From a virus, in IMG/VR virus record IMGVR_UViG_3300031973_001744, positions 1-55,767 of that record: a stretch of DNA of 55,767 nt; one strand, given 5' to 3'. The notes below the pieces were generated by a model. That model ran no database searches. It was not told the origin of the DNA and worked only from the letters and a program-made list of their open reading frames with translations. A program made the position numbers and the translations under genes. Below are positions 16,766-26,292 of this stretch, in pieces; within the stretch, counting starts at the first letter, position 1, and every line of letters starts with the position of its first letter.

Positions 16766-17545
16766 ATGAATCTTACCCCTGAACAGTTACAATCTAATTG
16801 GAATACATTTATTGATAATATTAAAAATTATATTACTGGAGATAGACAAGAGCAGTTAATTAATTTTTATCAAGAACGAGAAGAGGATTTAGTTTTATAT
16901 CCAGCATCTCATAAAGATTCCTTTCATAATGCATTCCCAGGAGGATATGTTGATCACGTTAATCGCGTTGTAGAGTGTGCTCTTAAGTTAAATAAAATTT
17001 GGCAAGAGATGGGATGCCGAACTGAAGATTATACTGAAGAGGAGTTAGTATTTTCTGCTATTAATCATGACTTAGGTAAGATAGGTGATAAGGAAAATTT
17101 AATGTATCTTCAACAGACTGATCAATGGAGACGTAAGAATCTTGGAGAACATTATAAGCATAACTCAGAAGTAGATTTTATGTCTATTCCAGATCGCTCA
17201 TTATTTCTATTGCAAGATTATGGAATTAAAGTAACTCAAAATGAATATGTTTGTATTCAAACTCATGATGGGCTTTATGATGATGCAAATAAAAAATACT
17301 TTATTAGCTTTTTACCAGATTCTAAATTTAAGAGCTCTCTTCCAATTATTATTCATCATGCTGATATGATGGCTGCTAGAATTGAATTCGAACAATTTTA
17401 TTATAATAAAGAAGAGCAACCTAAACAAGAAAAAAAGCCTTTTAATCTTAATGTTAAAAAGCAATCAGTACAAAATAAAGCTATTACAGAAACAGCCAAA
17501 AAATCAAAAGATTCGAATTTATTAAATATATTAAACGATTTATAA
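16766..17545 (+). CDS. HD-domain phosphohydrolase
   Basis: 259 residues. Metal-binding HD-superfamily residues appear in order: H64 in GGYVDHVNRV, H101-D102 in AINHDLGKIGD, H167-D168 in QTHDGLYDD, and H197-H198-x-D200. HD proteins hydrolyse phosphate esters of nucleotides or second messengers; a role in nucleotide metabolism or in removing host alarm signals is plausible. The last 40 residues are a Lys/Gln-rich tail. It is the first gene of an operon running one base overlapped into a membrane protein and then the late sigma factor, so it is probably made early. Confidence 0.85.
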   Translation: MNLTPEQLQSNWNTFIDNIKNYITGDRQEQLINFYQEREEDLVLYPASHKDSFHNAFPGGYVDHVNRVVECALKLNKIWQEMGCRTEDYTEEELVFSAINHDLGKIGDKENLMYLQQTDQWRRKNLGEHYKHNSEVDFMSIPDRSLFLLQDYGIKVTQNEYVCIQTHDGLYDDANKKYFISFLPDSKFKSSLPIIIHHADMMAARIEFEQFYYNKEEQPKQEKKPFNLNVKKQSVQNKAITETAKKSKDSNLLNILNDL

Positions 17546-17817
17546 TGGTTTGGATAATTACAACTCTAGTAATACTTTTATTTATTTGTATTTTTATTAT
17601 TTATAATTTATATAAAAAATTAATAGTAGCTGAAACAGTTACGTCTTCATATTTTAATTATCTCGATAGTGTATCAAGAATAATTGAATTTATTAATAAT
17701 AAAGTGGAAGAATTAGATAAAACTGATTCTTTTAAGTCTGATGATGAAATAGGTTTCTTTTTTAATGAAATAAAAAAGCTTAATAGCTTATTATCAGACT
17801 TTACTTTAAAAAAATAA
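17545..17817 (+). CDS. Small membrane-anchored protein
   Basis: 90 residues: one strong N-terminal transmembrane segment (WIITTLVILLFICIFIIYNL, residues 3-22) and then a cytoplasmic charged helical region with coiled-coil tendency. Start and stop overlap those of the HD-hydrolase and sigma genes by one base each (TAATG-type junctions), so the three are translated in a fixed order. Function unknown. Confidence 0.7.
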   Translation: MVWIITTLVILLFICIFIIYNLYKKLIVAETVTSSYFNYLDSVSRIIEFINNKVEELDKTDSFKSDDEIGFFFNEIKKLNSLLSDFTLKK

Positions 17818-18521
17818 TGGGAAGAAAAAAATCAGATAAAAATTATTTTACGCTTGAAACTGAGGCTAAAATTATTGAATATAATAATACTAAAGATAGT
17901 GAAGTAAGAAGTCAAATATATAAAGATCATATACACTATCCTTTTTTTAAATTAACTCAAAATATTATACATAGGTATAAATTTTATAATACTGAAGTTG
18001 ATAATATTGAACATTTGCAGCATGAAGTAATAACTTTTTTATTATCAAAAATCCATCTTTTTGATGAATCTAAAGGTACTAAAGCATATTCATATTTTGG
18101 TACTATAACAAAAAATTACCTTATACAATATAATAGAAAAAATTATAATAAAAAAATTACTCATGTAGATACTTCAGTAATACAATCTAATACTAACTAT
18201 TCCTATGTAATGGATAATGAAGAATTAGATTTACATGACTATATTGATGCTTTCACTATCTATGCAACAGATAATTTATATAAGTTATTTGATGATGAAT
18301 ATAATATTAAAATAGCAGATGCAGTTTTAGAAATATTTAGAAAAAGAGGCTTTATACAAAATTTTAATAAAAAAGCATTGTATATATTTGTTAAGGAAAT
18401 AGTAGATGTACCTACAACACATATAACTCCTGTTGTAAGAGTATTAAAAAAGGTATTTTATTCCGGTTTAGAGAATTATATTCAATTTAAAGAGATATCC
18501 TTTGAACTTGAAAATTCATAA
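17817..18521 (+). CDS. gp55-like sigma factor for late transcription
   Basis: 234 residues. Residues 79-110 (IHLFDESKGTKAYSYFGTIT, then KNYLIQYNRK) match the region-2-like part of T4 gp55, where L-x-x-F-D-E-x-K and then A-Y are followed by a basic helix. T4 gp55 joins host RNA polymerase to recognise TATAAATA-type late promoters with gp33 and the sliding clamp. The gene stands immediately before the baseplate operon and lies in an operon with an early-type promoter. The rest of the protein is too diverged for me to align. Generic sigma-70 regions 3-4 are absent, as in gp55. Confidence 0.75.
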   Translation: MGRKKSDKNYFTLETEAKIIEYNNTKDSEVRSQIYKDHIHYPFFKLTQNIIHRYKFYNTEVDNIEHLQHEVITFLLSKIHLFDESKGTKAYSYFGTITKNYLIQYNRKNYNKKITHVDTSVIQSNTNYSYVMDNEELDLHDYIDAFTIYATDNLYKLFDDEYNIKIADAVLEIFRKRGFIQNFNKKALYIFVKEIVDVPTTHITPVVRVLKKVFYSGLENYIQFKEISFELENS

Positions 18522-18526
18522 TTTTT

Positions 18527-18537
18527 CTATTTATTAG
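18527..18537 (+). promoter_or_regulatory. Candidate late-promoter motif before the baseplate operon
   Basis: CTATTTATTAG, 8 bases before the ATG at 18546, between the sigma gene and the baseplate genes. Confidence 0.35.
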
Positions 18538-18545
18538 AAAAGATT

Positions 18546-18881
18546 ATGAGTGATTTTGATAAAATAGTCTTTAAGAAGAAAAAGTTTTCTGATATTTTAT
18601 CTGAAATATACGATAACCAAAAGCAGAAACAACAACAAATTTCTGTCTTAATTAGTGAACTTAAACCGTTAATACAAGATATTGGAGATGCAACTTTAAT
18701 AGTTCCTCTCATTAAAGAATATTTAGATTTAGGTATTAAAAATGATGAGCAACTTATAAAAGTAGCTACTATAATACAACGTATGGTTAAATCAACTGAA
18801 AATAATGGTACTGGAGAGTTAATATCCGAAGAAGAAAAAGCTCAACTAATGAAAGAAATTAATAAGTTGAAGGATAATTAA
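18546..18881 (+). CDS. Conserved-type small helical protein before the baseplate hub gene
   Basis: 111 residues, almost entirely helical, with a KIVFKKKKFSDILSEI opening and a Gln-rich coiled-coil part (NQKQKQQQISVLISEL). It starts the late-type baseplate operon, one base from the hub candidate. The placement suggests a baseplate assembly factor or chaperone; no family is recognised. Confidence 0.55.
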   Translation: MSDFDKIVFKKKKFSDILSEIYDNQKQKQQQISVLISELKPLIQDIGDATLIVPLIKEYLDLGIKNDEQLIKVATIIQRMVKSTENNGTGELISEEEKAQLMKEINKLKDN

Positions 18882-18882
18882 T

Positions 18883-20130
18883 ATGAGTGCTTTATCAGGT
18901 GGAAATAGAACTCTTAATCCAACTAGAAGATCCTTTAATTCACAGGATATTTTAAGTGGTATAGTTACATCAGTTATATTAAATGATAATAGTACAGGCT
19001 TCCCTGACGCTAAAGATGGCTATAACAGTATGGGAACTATTAATTTTGAAGTAATAGATAATGATAATCCCGGTACTCCAAAAGATAATTTAAAAGCAAA
19101 ACCACTATTTCCCTATATTACCTGCTATCCATTAATAGGAGAAGTAGTTATAATTATAAAATCTCTTTCACAAAATCCAGTTAAGACAAACGAAGGTACA
19201 CAAGTATACTATTACCTACCTAATGTTAATTTATTTAACACCCCCTCTTATAATCCATCTAACTTTACCAACGAATTACTTGTATTAAGAGATCCAGTTA
19301 GAACAAATAGTAAAAGCGTTATACTCCCTATAACACCAAAATCAGCAGATGCTGGATCATATGAACCAACTCCAAGTGGTAACTCAACATTTATTGATAG
19401 TGGAAGAGTTAGACAAACAAAAATATTTACAGGAGACATAGTATTTCAAGGTAGATTTGGAAGTAATTTAAGATTTTCCTCTACTAGACCTGGATCAGGA
19501 AACTCATGGTCAAATCCATCTCCCGGTACTGCAAACGGTGATCCTATTACAATACTAAATAATGGTATTCATGATAGCGGGGTAGCATCTTTCATACCTT
19601 TTTCCGAAAACCCTACAGATGATAAAAGTAGTATTTACTTAACCTCAACACAAGTTTTACCTATAAATAGACCTGAAATAAACTTTAATTCTAGTACTGA
19701 GCCGCCCGAATCTCTACTCTCCTATAGCAATCCTCAAATATTAATTAATTCAGATAGATTAGTATTAGCTGCAAAAAAAGATAGTATAATAATAGGAGCT
19801 GGAAAGAATATTAATTTATCAGGTAAAAATATCGGAATAGATGCAAGGAATGAATTTTCAGTTAATAGTAATAATATTAGACTGGGGAATGTAAATGCAA
19901 CTGAACCAGTAATGCTTGGTAATAAAACAAATGATCTTCTTATAAAAGCTCTTACAAGTATTAACGAGCTTATAGAAACATTAGAAGATAGTAAAATATT
20001 TCCTGGAGGTCAACCAGCTCCTAACGAACCAGTTATTATGCAGGCTATATCTACACAGAATAGGATAAATGAAGTATTAAGCGTCCTCAGCGGAGAGTCT
20101 CACCTTTCAAAAACTACATTTACAACATAA
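18883..20130 (+). CDS. Baseplate hub / gp5-like OB-fold protein
   Basis: 415 residues. The N-terminal 110 residues (GIVTSVILNDN, then FPYITCYPLIGEVVIII) have the shape of the OB fold of gp5/VgrG-type hub proteins, in which a chamber opens around PLIGE. Later come LRFSSTRPGS and a strand-repeat region (INSDRLVLAAKKDSIIIGAG, then KNINLSGKNIGIDARNEF) resembling the start of a triple-stranded beta-helix spike. No lysozyme domain is present, unlike T4 gp5. The C-terminus is helical. Genes for a large baseplate protein, gp25 and gp6 follow directly, supporting a central baseplate/spike role. Confidence 0.65.
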   Translation: MSALSGGNRTLNPTRRSFNSQDILSGIVTSVILNDNSTGFPDAKDGYNSMGTINFEVIDNDNPGTPKDNLKAKPLFPYITCYPLIGEVVIIIKSLSQNPVKTNEGTQVYYYLPNVNLFNTPSYNPSNFTNELLVLRDPVRTNSKSVILPITPKSADAGSYEPTPSGNSTFIDSGRVRQTKIFTGDIVFQGRFGSNLRFSSTRPGSGNSWSNPSPGTANGDPITILNNGIHDSGVASFIPFSENPTDDKSSIYLTSTQVLPINRPEINFNSSTEPPESLLSYSNPQILINSDRLVLAAKKDSIIIGAGKNINLSGKNIGIDARNEFSVNSNNIRLGNVNATEPVMLGNKTNDLLIKALTSINELIETLEDSKIFPGGQPAPNEPVIMQAISTQNRINEVLSVLSGESHLSKTTFTT

Positions 20131-22964
20131 TGGCTATTCAAGGTGCTATATATCATGATTATAAAGTTAGTGTATCTAATCTAGTATTTTATTCTTTTAA
20201 TGAATTATTAATAGTAGAAAATGAAAACGATACAGATGATGCATTATTAATAGGATTTTCAATAATTATAGTACCTAACGATAGTAGACTGCCAATACAA
20301 ACTCTTGAATATGGTGAAGATCCATCTAATTCAGCCTTTATAAATAATATCAATAAAGATGCAATCCGTAAGGAGATGGATAGAAGATTAGCGCGTGAAT
20401 ATACTAATAATTTTTTAGAAAAATTTGGCAATTCTCAAGTTATAGGAGTAGAAGAGGTATATAAAAAAGTATTAAATATATTAATAGAGAGACTATCTAC
20501 AGTAGGTATATCTTTTACAACAGCTGGAGAGGGTGATGTGTGGTATCCTCCTACTACATTTCCAATACTTGGAATGACTATGCCTGGAGATGAAAAACTA
20601 AATTATCAATACGAACTACAGTATCTTAATGGAAGTAGTATTACACTTGATACTATAGCTCAAAGTTATTATAATGATGGAGATTTTTACGGATTTTATG
20701 ATACCACTATTCCAACTCCTATTCAATATAATAATATTATTAGATCCGACTTTTCTAATAAACCAAATATAATTCAACCACAAATTAATAAAGTTGAATC
20801 GCCAACTGAATTAGATAATGAATTGCAAGTACAGCAAAACCAAGCTGCTGTATTTGAAGGTGAATTAAATACTACAGGAATAGATATAATTAACAATCCT
20901 ATACCTGATAATGTTGAATATACTGAAAATATAGTTAATATACCTAGTCAAATAACTACTGGTAATAATATAACTGAAACACTAGATAACAGTAAAAAAA
21001 TAAAAAGAAGAAAACCAAAAAATAAAAAAAGAAGACAAAGAGCCGAACCTAACAATGAAATAGCAGAAAATAATTTATTAGAGGTTCAAGAAGAAAATAC
21101 ACGTAAAAGTGAGGTAAATATAATAAAGAAAAAAGTTAAAGGAAGAGTTATTGACTCTGTAAGCTTAAAACCTATTTCAGCTGAGATTATTTATTCATTA
21201 CAAACTATTAATGAAGTACAAGTAAGTTCAGAGGTAAATAACGAACCTATTATTGAAGAAAATACTTTTAACTTTCGTCTTCAAGTAAATTTAGTAAGAC
21301 CAAATACTAATGAAACTGAAAGCGGGTTAACTCTTGAAGAAGAAGCTATATTAAGACAGACAAACGTATTTTCAGGTAGAAGAAGAACAGGTATACCAGG
21401 CGGGACAGTTTATATAATAGACGAAAATAATAAAATAGTTAAATCCATTAAAGCTAATCTAGAAGGTAAAATAAATACAGTAATTAATCTTCCGATAAGA
21501 ATGTTTAGCGATGAATCTAATTTTACTAAATTTAGATTATTATTTAGAGGAATAGGAACTCAGACTATTTTTGAACATATTAAATATATTAATCCTAACG
21601 ATTTAGGTCAAGCTGGGAAATCAATTAATGATAAAATATACGGTGACTTAGCACTATATCCTATATCGTCAAATTCAAATTCCTTTACAAGAGATACACC
21701 TAATGGAGAGAGAGTATCAAGAATAATAGATTTTCTCTCCCTACCTGAGGTATCCGGAACAATTGATAGGCTTAGTATACAAACCGATACACCAATACTA
21801 GATGGATCTCCTAATTTTATCGAAACCAGTGTACCTAATCCCGATGAAAATCCAAATTTTAATGATATTCCAGGTATACAAATTGGAGATAAAAAAATAA
21901 TTGCTTTTACAGCAAAAACTGATAAAAAAGGTAGATTTTCTTTAAAATTTGGTACTTCATACAATACTATACCTAATACTATTATTATATCAAAAGAAGG
22001 TTATAGTAGAAAAACAATTAACGTTGTATTAAAAGATGGAACTAAAAAAACTAATTTAGGGGATATTAAACTTATTAATGAAACTCTTAATTTAGAAAAA
22101 GATATTGAAAATGCTAAACTAGAATTATCACCTAATAAAATACGTAAAAAAGTACCTAAATTTGATAAACAAACAAGAGAAATAAATCAAAGTAAAAAAA
22201 GAGCTCAATTTTTAGAATCTTTAATACAAAGATTAGTTCCAACTGCTTTAAGATTAGGTGCAAAGTTTGGGATATCTAAATTAGAAGATATGTCAAAAGA
22301 TAATATTGTAAATGATAATACTAAATGTCCTACACCGAATGAATTAGATGATATTATACGGAGAAGAAATAATTTAGCTGATAAAATTAATAGTACTTAT
22401 AAAATAATTAATACCACAACAATTGCTTTAGGTATTTCACAAACATTAATCTCAACTATTAATATACTATTAAATACTTTACAAGGTATACCTATACCGT
22501 TAGGAGCTCCTTTAGGAGTAGGAGTCCCTGCTAATGTAGTTACTACTATATCATCTAGAATAGAAGATAAAAAAAGAACTTTAGATAAATTAAGTGGTAT
22601 AAATACTGGTATATTATTATTTTTAGCTATTTTAGGTAATATATTACAAATAATTCTTAAATTATTATCAAATGTAGATAAATTAGTAGATAAATGTGCT
22701 AAAGATCAACAATTAACTCCTATTAATCCTGATCTATTAAGATTATTAGAAACTCCAGAAGAAACGGATGAAGAATTTCAAAATTTTACATTTGAAATAG
22801 AAACCGAAAAAACTACTAATGAATATAAAAGGAGAAGAGCTATTGCAAAAGATATTAATAATGTAGTAGTATTAAAGGGAGAATTTTCATTTGCAGCGGA
22901 TACTAAAATATTAATAGATGAATTAAAATTCTTTATTAGAGAAAATAATTTAAAATCACAATAA
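20130..22964 (+). CDS. Large baseplate-operon protein with carboxypeptidase-regulatory-like parts
   Basis: 944 residues, start overlapping the hub gene stop by one base. The first 230 residues look like an assembly domain. Residues about 288-310 are a strongly basic stretch (KKIKRRKPKNKKRRQR). Around 335-360 (KGRVIDSVSLKPISAEI) and 595-640 (TDKKGRFSLKF, later TIIISKEGYSRKTINV) the sequence has the look of a carboxypeptidase regulatory-like (CarboxypepD_reg) beta-sandwich split by a long insertion. About 750-850 is hydrophobic (LGISQTLISTINILLNTLQG and a second such stretch), possibly membrane-penetrating. A baseplate or tail-tip component delivered with DNA would fit. Confidence 0.6.
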   Translation: MAIQGAIYHDYKVSVSNLVFYSFNELLIVENENDTDDALLIGFSIIIVPNDSRLPIQTLEYGEDPSNSAFINNINKDAIRKEMDRRLAREYTNNFLEKFGNSQVIGVEEVYKKVLNILIERLSTVGISFTTAGEGDVWYPPTTFPILGMTMPGDEKLNYQYELQYLNGSSITLDTIAQSYYNDGDFYGFYDTTIPTPIQYNNIIRSDFSNKPNIIQPQINKVESPTELDNELQVQQNQAAVFEGELNTTGIDIINNPIPDNVEYTENIVNIPSQITTGNNITETLDNSKKIKRRKPKNKKRRQRAEPNNEIAENNLLEVQEENTRKSEVNIIKKKVKGRVIDSVSLKPISAEIIYSLQTINEVQVSSEVNNEPIIEENTFNFRLQVNLVRPNTNETESGLTLEEEAILRQTNVFSGRRRTGIPGGTVYIIDENNKIVKSIKANLEGKINTVINLPIRMFSDESNFTKFRLLFRGIGTQTIFEHIKYINPNDLGQAGKSINDKIYGDLALYPISSNSNSFTRDTPNGERVSRIIDFLSLPEVSGTIDRLSIQTDTPILDGSPNFIETSVPNPDENPNFNDIPGIQIGDKKIIAFTAKTDKKGRFSLKFGTSYNTIPNTIIISKEGYSRKTINVVLKDGTKKTNLGDIKLINETLNLEKDIENAKLELSPNKIRKKVPKFDKQTREINQSKKRAQFLESLIQRLVPTALRLGAKFGISKLEDMSKDNIVNDNTKCPTPNELDDIIRRRNNLADKINSTYKIINTTTIALGISQTLISTINILLNTLQGIPIPLGAPLGVGVPANVVTTISSRIEDKKRTLDKLSGINTGILLFLAILGNILQIILKLLSNVDKLVDKCAKDQQLTPINPDLLRLLETPEETDEEFQNFTFEIETEKTTNEYKRRRAIAKDINNVVVLKGEFSFAADTKILIDELKFFIRENNLKSQ

Positions 22965-22965
22965 C

Positions 22966-22977
22966 AATATTTATAAT
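22966..22977 (+). promoter_or_regulatory. Candidate late-promoter motif
   Basis: AATATTTATAAT, 10 bases before the ATG at 22988, in the short gap after the 944-residue protein gene. One of the best matches to the recurring core. Confidence 0.4.
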
Positions 22978-22987
22978 AATAAGATTT

Positions 22988-23329
22988 ATGAAAAGTACAA
23001 CATTTAAAAAAATAATTAAAGAGTGTGTAAGAGAAGTATTTAGGGATGAATTGAAAGATATTCTTTTGGAATCTTTAAAAAACAATAACTCTAACCCTAC
23101 TATAACTGAATCAGTAACTATACCTCAACCTACTTTAACATCAAAACCTAATCCTAAATCTTTAATAAATAAAAGACAAGCATATATGGATGTTATAGGT
23201 GAGACAGCAATGTCTTTTAATTCAAATGATGTACAAAAATTTAATCCTCAAGGAGTTGATCCTATTAGCGGTAATATGCCTGAAGGTGAGGTTTCTTTAG
23301 ATCAAATCACTAACTTAATTAGTAAGTAA
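22988..23329 (+). CDS. Small protein with capsid-targeting-like leader, in the baseplate operon
   Basis: 113 residues. The N-terminus (MKSTTFKKIIKECVREVFRD, then ELKDILLES) is a basic amphipathic helix ending L-L-E before S, similar in design to leaders found at 14790 and 26882-29756. The C-terminal part (YMDVIGETAMSFNSNDVQKF) is not recognised. The stop overlaps the gp25-like start by one base. The mismatch between baseplate neighbours and a head-type leader is notable; the leader could also be a simple assembly helix. Confidence 0.6.
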   Translation: MKSTTFKKIIKECVREVFRDELKDILLESLKNNNSNPTITESVTIPQPTLTSKPNPKSLINKRQAYMDVIGETAMSFNSNDVQKFNPQGVDPISGNMPEGEVSLDQITNLISK

Positions 23330-23733
23330 TGGCATACGGTGGAAAAAATATTAATTTTAATGATTTAAATAAAAATTCTTACATTGGATTTGGTTTTCCT
23401 TTTAATGTACCAGGAGTGTTTAGACAGACTGATATGTCAAAAGACTCTATTAAAGCAAACCTACTTAATTTTTTCCTTACTAATCCAGGTGAAAGATATA
23501 TGAATACAGATTTTGGTGGTGGACTAAGACAGTTTATATTTGAACAACTCCAAAATAATACTGTAGATAGTGTTAAAGGTTATATTATTAGTAAGCTGGG
23601 ACAATTTTTTCCCAACATAAAAGTGCGTAAGTTAGAAGCTATTCCTGACTTTAATCGAAATCAAATTACAATAAAATTTTCTTATTTTATATCTAATACT
23701 GGTGAAAGTGATAGAGTTTTTATAACATTATAA
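23329..23733 (+). CDS. Baseplate wedge protein, gp25-like
   Basis: 134 residues. GERYMNTDFGGGLRQFIFE (54-72) is the signature of the gp25/GPW family, which forms the inner ring of contractile-tail baseplates and starts sheath assembly. The small alpha/beta fold, the length (T4 gp25 has 132 residues) and the gp6-like gene right after it agree. The start overlaps the preceding gene by one base and the next gene follows after one base. Confidence 0.92.
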   Translation: MAYGGKNINFNDLNKNSYIGFGFPFNVPGVFRQTDMSKDSIKANLLNFFLTNPGERYMNTDFGGGLRQFIFEQLQNNTVDSVKGYIISKLGQFFPNIKVRKLEAIPDFNRNQITIKFSYFISNTGESDRVFITL

Positions 23734-23734
23734 T

Positions 23735-25621
23735 ATGCCAACATATAATTCAAATAATAATAGTAGTAAAATCATTAGATACCTAAATAAAGATTTTGGT
23801 AGCTTTTTAAATGATCTAACTACATTTTCTCGAACGTATTTTCCTAATACATTTACTGATTTTAGTCCAGCCTCTCCAGCTAGAATATTTATGGAGATGT
23901 CTGCCTATGTTGGTGATGTTTTAGCTTTTTATCTTGATAATCAAATACAAGAAAACTTTTTATTATTAGCAAGACAATCCGATAACATATATCAAGCTGC
24001 ATATATGTATGGTTATAAACCTAAATTAAGCAACGCAGCTAGCGGTGATTTAAATATATTTCAACAAATACCAGCTATTTTTGATGGTACACAATATGTT
24101 CCAGATTATAGCTATACAATTAAAGTTCCTCAATATACTAGCGTTAGAACAGGAGCAGGAAACGAAGCATATAGATTTTATACTTTAAATGATTTAGATT
24201 TTTCAGTTTCATCATCAATAGATCCAACTGAACTAACAGTATACGAGATAGACGGATCAGGTAATCCAATATTTTTCTTATTAAAGAAAACAACAAAAAT
24301 TACCTCAGGTAATATAGTTACTAGAACACTTCAATTTAATGAATATGAAGAATTTCCAAGTAGAGATATATCTGCTCCTACATTTCTTAATATGATAGAT
24401 GTTATTGATTCGGATGGTAATGTTTATTATGAAGTTGATTATTTAGGACAGGAAACTATTTTTAGAAAAGAACCAAATAAAAATTATTTAGATCCTAATA
24501 AAACACAAAATATAGATGATGCACCATATGTATTATCAGCTATAAAAAGTGAAAGAAGATATATTTTAAGAGTGATTGATAGTAATACTATTAGATTACA
24601 ATTTGGTTCAGGAAGATATAGCTCTGGAGATGATGAAGACATAATTCCTAATCAAAATAATGTAGGTTTAGGATTACCATATGAGCAAAATAGATTAACT
24701 ACTGCATATTCTCCGCAAAATTTTATATTTACTAACAGTTACGGTATTGCACCATCTAATACAACTATACAAATAAGAATGTTTGCTGGTGGAGGTATAC
24801 AGACTAATTCACCTGCAAATTCTATAAATATTATTGATGCAACATTAGTTAGATTTAATAATGTACCTCCTGTTTCAACTACAGCTAATTATGTTATTAA
24901 TAGTTTATCATGCAATAATCCAGATGCATTAACAGGTGGAAGAGGAGGTGATACACTTGCAGAAATTAAAGAAAATAGTTTATCAAGTTACGGTTCACAA
25001 CTACGAACAGTTACATTAGATGATTATATTATACGAGCTTTATCTTTACCATCAATATATGGACGAATCGGTAAAGTATATGCGCAAAAACCTCAACTAT
25101 CTGATCAACAAACATCTACGATTGAAACTGTTAATCTATATGTTTTAGGAGAAAATGCGGAAGGAAGACTTACTTATTTAACTAATACAGTTAAAGAAAA
25201 TATCAGAACCTATCTAAATGAATATAAAATGGTAGGTGATACAGTCGAGATACGAGATGCATATATTATTAATATTGGAGTAGATTTCGAAATTATTACT
25301 CAACCAAATTATAATGCTAATATTGTATTAAGTCAATGTATTATTAGAATTAATGAATATTTTGATTTAGATAAATGGAATATTAATCAACCTATAGAAA
25401 TACGTAATTTATATAATTTATTAGATAGAGTAGAAGGAGTTCAAACAGTTAATAATATAGAAATAACTAATAAAGTTGGAGAGGATTTAGGATATAGTCA
25501 ATATAGCTATGATATACATGGTGCTACTATTAATAGAGTAGTATATCCAGCATTAGATCCGTGTATTTTTGAAGTAAGATTCCCTAGAAATGATATTAGA
25601 GGAAAGGTAGTAAGTTTTTAA
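23735..25621 (+). CDS. Baseplate wedge protein, gp6/J-like
   Basis: 628 residues, close to T4 gp6 (660). The N-terminus (YLNKDFGSFLNDLTTFSRTY, then FTDFSPASPARIFMEMSAYV and GDVLAFYLDNQIQENFLLLA) is the conserved gp6 start, and the C-terminal half contains the J-like part (GGRGGDTLAEIKENSLSSYG, later EIRDAYIINIGVDFEI). gp6 dimers link the six wedges of the baseplate. The gene ends head to head with the minus-strand gene at 25622, with no spacer. Confidence 0.92.
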   Translation: MPTYNSNNNSSKIIRYLNKDFGSFLNDLTTFSRTYFPNTFTDFSPASPARIFMEMSAYVGDVLAFYLDNQIQENFLLLARQSDNIYQAAYMYGYKPKLSNAASGDLNIFQQIPAIFDGTQYVPDYSYTIKVPQYTSVRTGAGNEAYRFYTLNDLDFSVSSSIDPTELTVYEIDGSGNPIFFLLKKTTKITSGNIVTRTLQFNEYEEFPSRDISAPTFLNMIDVIDSDGNVYYEVDYLGQETIFRKEPNKNYLDPNKTQNIDDAPYVLSAIKSERRYILRVIDSNTIRLQFGSGRYSSGDDEDIIPNQNNVGLGLPYEQNRLTTAYSPQNFIFTNSYGIAPSNTTIQIRMFAGGGIQTNSPANSINIIDATLVRFNNVPPVSTTANYVINSLSCNNPDALTGGRGGDTLAEIKENSLSSYGSQLRTVTLDDYIIRALSLPSIYGRIGKVYAQKPQLSDQQTSTIETVNLYVLGENAEGRLTYLTNTVKENIRTYLNEYKMVGDTVEIRDAYIINIGVDFEIITQPNYNANIVLSQCIIRINEYFDLDKWNINQPIEIRNLYNLLDRVEGVQTVNNIEITNKVGEDLGYSQYSYDIHGATINRVVYPALDPCIFEVRFPRNDIRGKVVSF

Positions 25622-26278
25622 TTAAATACCTATTACTTTTAAATTATCAAAAGCACGTTTAAATCCAAAGATTTGTGCTTTATAATCAGATTGATCGTCA
25701 GAATTAAGCTTAGACCATTGATCTTTAGTATCTATAACTTTATTTATTAATGTTTTCCAATCAGTATCTAGCAATAGAGACTCTGCTCTCTCCTTATATT
25801 CTATAGCTTGATCGATATCAAAGAAATCTGCTTCATAATGTAGTAACTCAAAACAGTGATCGTCATCAATGTAATCTAAAGATATATCTAAACCATATTT
25901 AGGTCGTATTTCTAGTAGTTTTCTATAGGTTTTATCAATATCTTTACCCACCGACGACTCTCCTCTTACATATCTTTCTATTTGATCTTTAGCATATCCA
26001 TCATAAGCCATGCGTTGAACTAGCATACAATGATCGGTATATATGCCAAAACCCTCTAAATCCATGGAAAACCACTCAATTTGACAGGCTTTATGGTATT
26101 GTTGGTCTAATCCTATGTTAATTCCATTGATTTTATAGAATTCCTGCTCTAATTTGTTTAATTCATACCCATCTTTATCAAAATACGCGTTAGAAGTAGT
26201 TTGAAATGTGATATAATCAAGTGGTTTAGTAATATAGGGTCTCCTATAGAATGTATTGTCAAGAACTTGTATTTTCAT
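25622..26278 (-). CDS. Hypothetical protein
   Basis: 218 residues, not recognised. Soluble, acidic, rich in Tyr and Asp, predicted mostly helical, with no membrane segment or leader helix. It is the last gene of the leftward head-protein block and converges with the gp6-like gene with zero spacing, so neither gene has room for its own terminator. A 14-base gap separates it from the next gene upstream. Confidence 0.55.
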   Translation of the reverse strand: MKIQVLDNTFYRRPYITKPLDYITFQTTSNAYFDKDGYELNKLEQEFYKINGINIGLDQQYHKACQIEWFSMDLEGFGIYTDHCMLVQRMAYDGYAKDQIERYVRGESSVGKDIDKTYRKLLEIRPKYGLDISLDYIDDDHCFELLHYEADFFDIDQAIEYKERAESLLLDTDWKTLINKVIDTKDQWSKLNSDDQSDYKAQIFGFKRAFDNLKVIGI

Positions 26279-26292
26279 TAAATTTAGTGTTT

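Noticed and set aside
18514-18545. An additional member of the GTTGN-N19 promoter family before 18546
   Set aside because: A TTGA is present at the right distance, but the -7 position reads TTATTAGA instead of TATnTTnA, and the -33 box lies in the sigma gene.
21608-21964. 118-codon minus-strand frame
   Set aside because: Antisense to the 944-residue baseplate-operon protein, with no promoter and no motif.
25600-25660. Possible bidirectional terminator between the converging genes at 25621/25622
   Set aside because: I looked for a stem around the junction and found none with more than a few paired bases.
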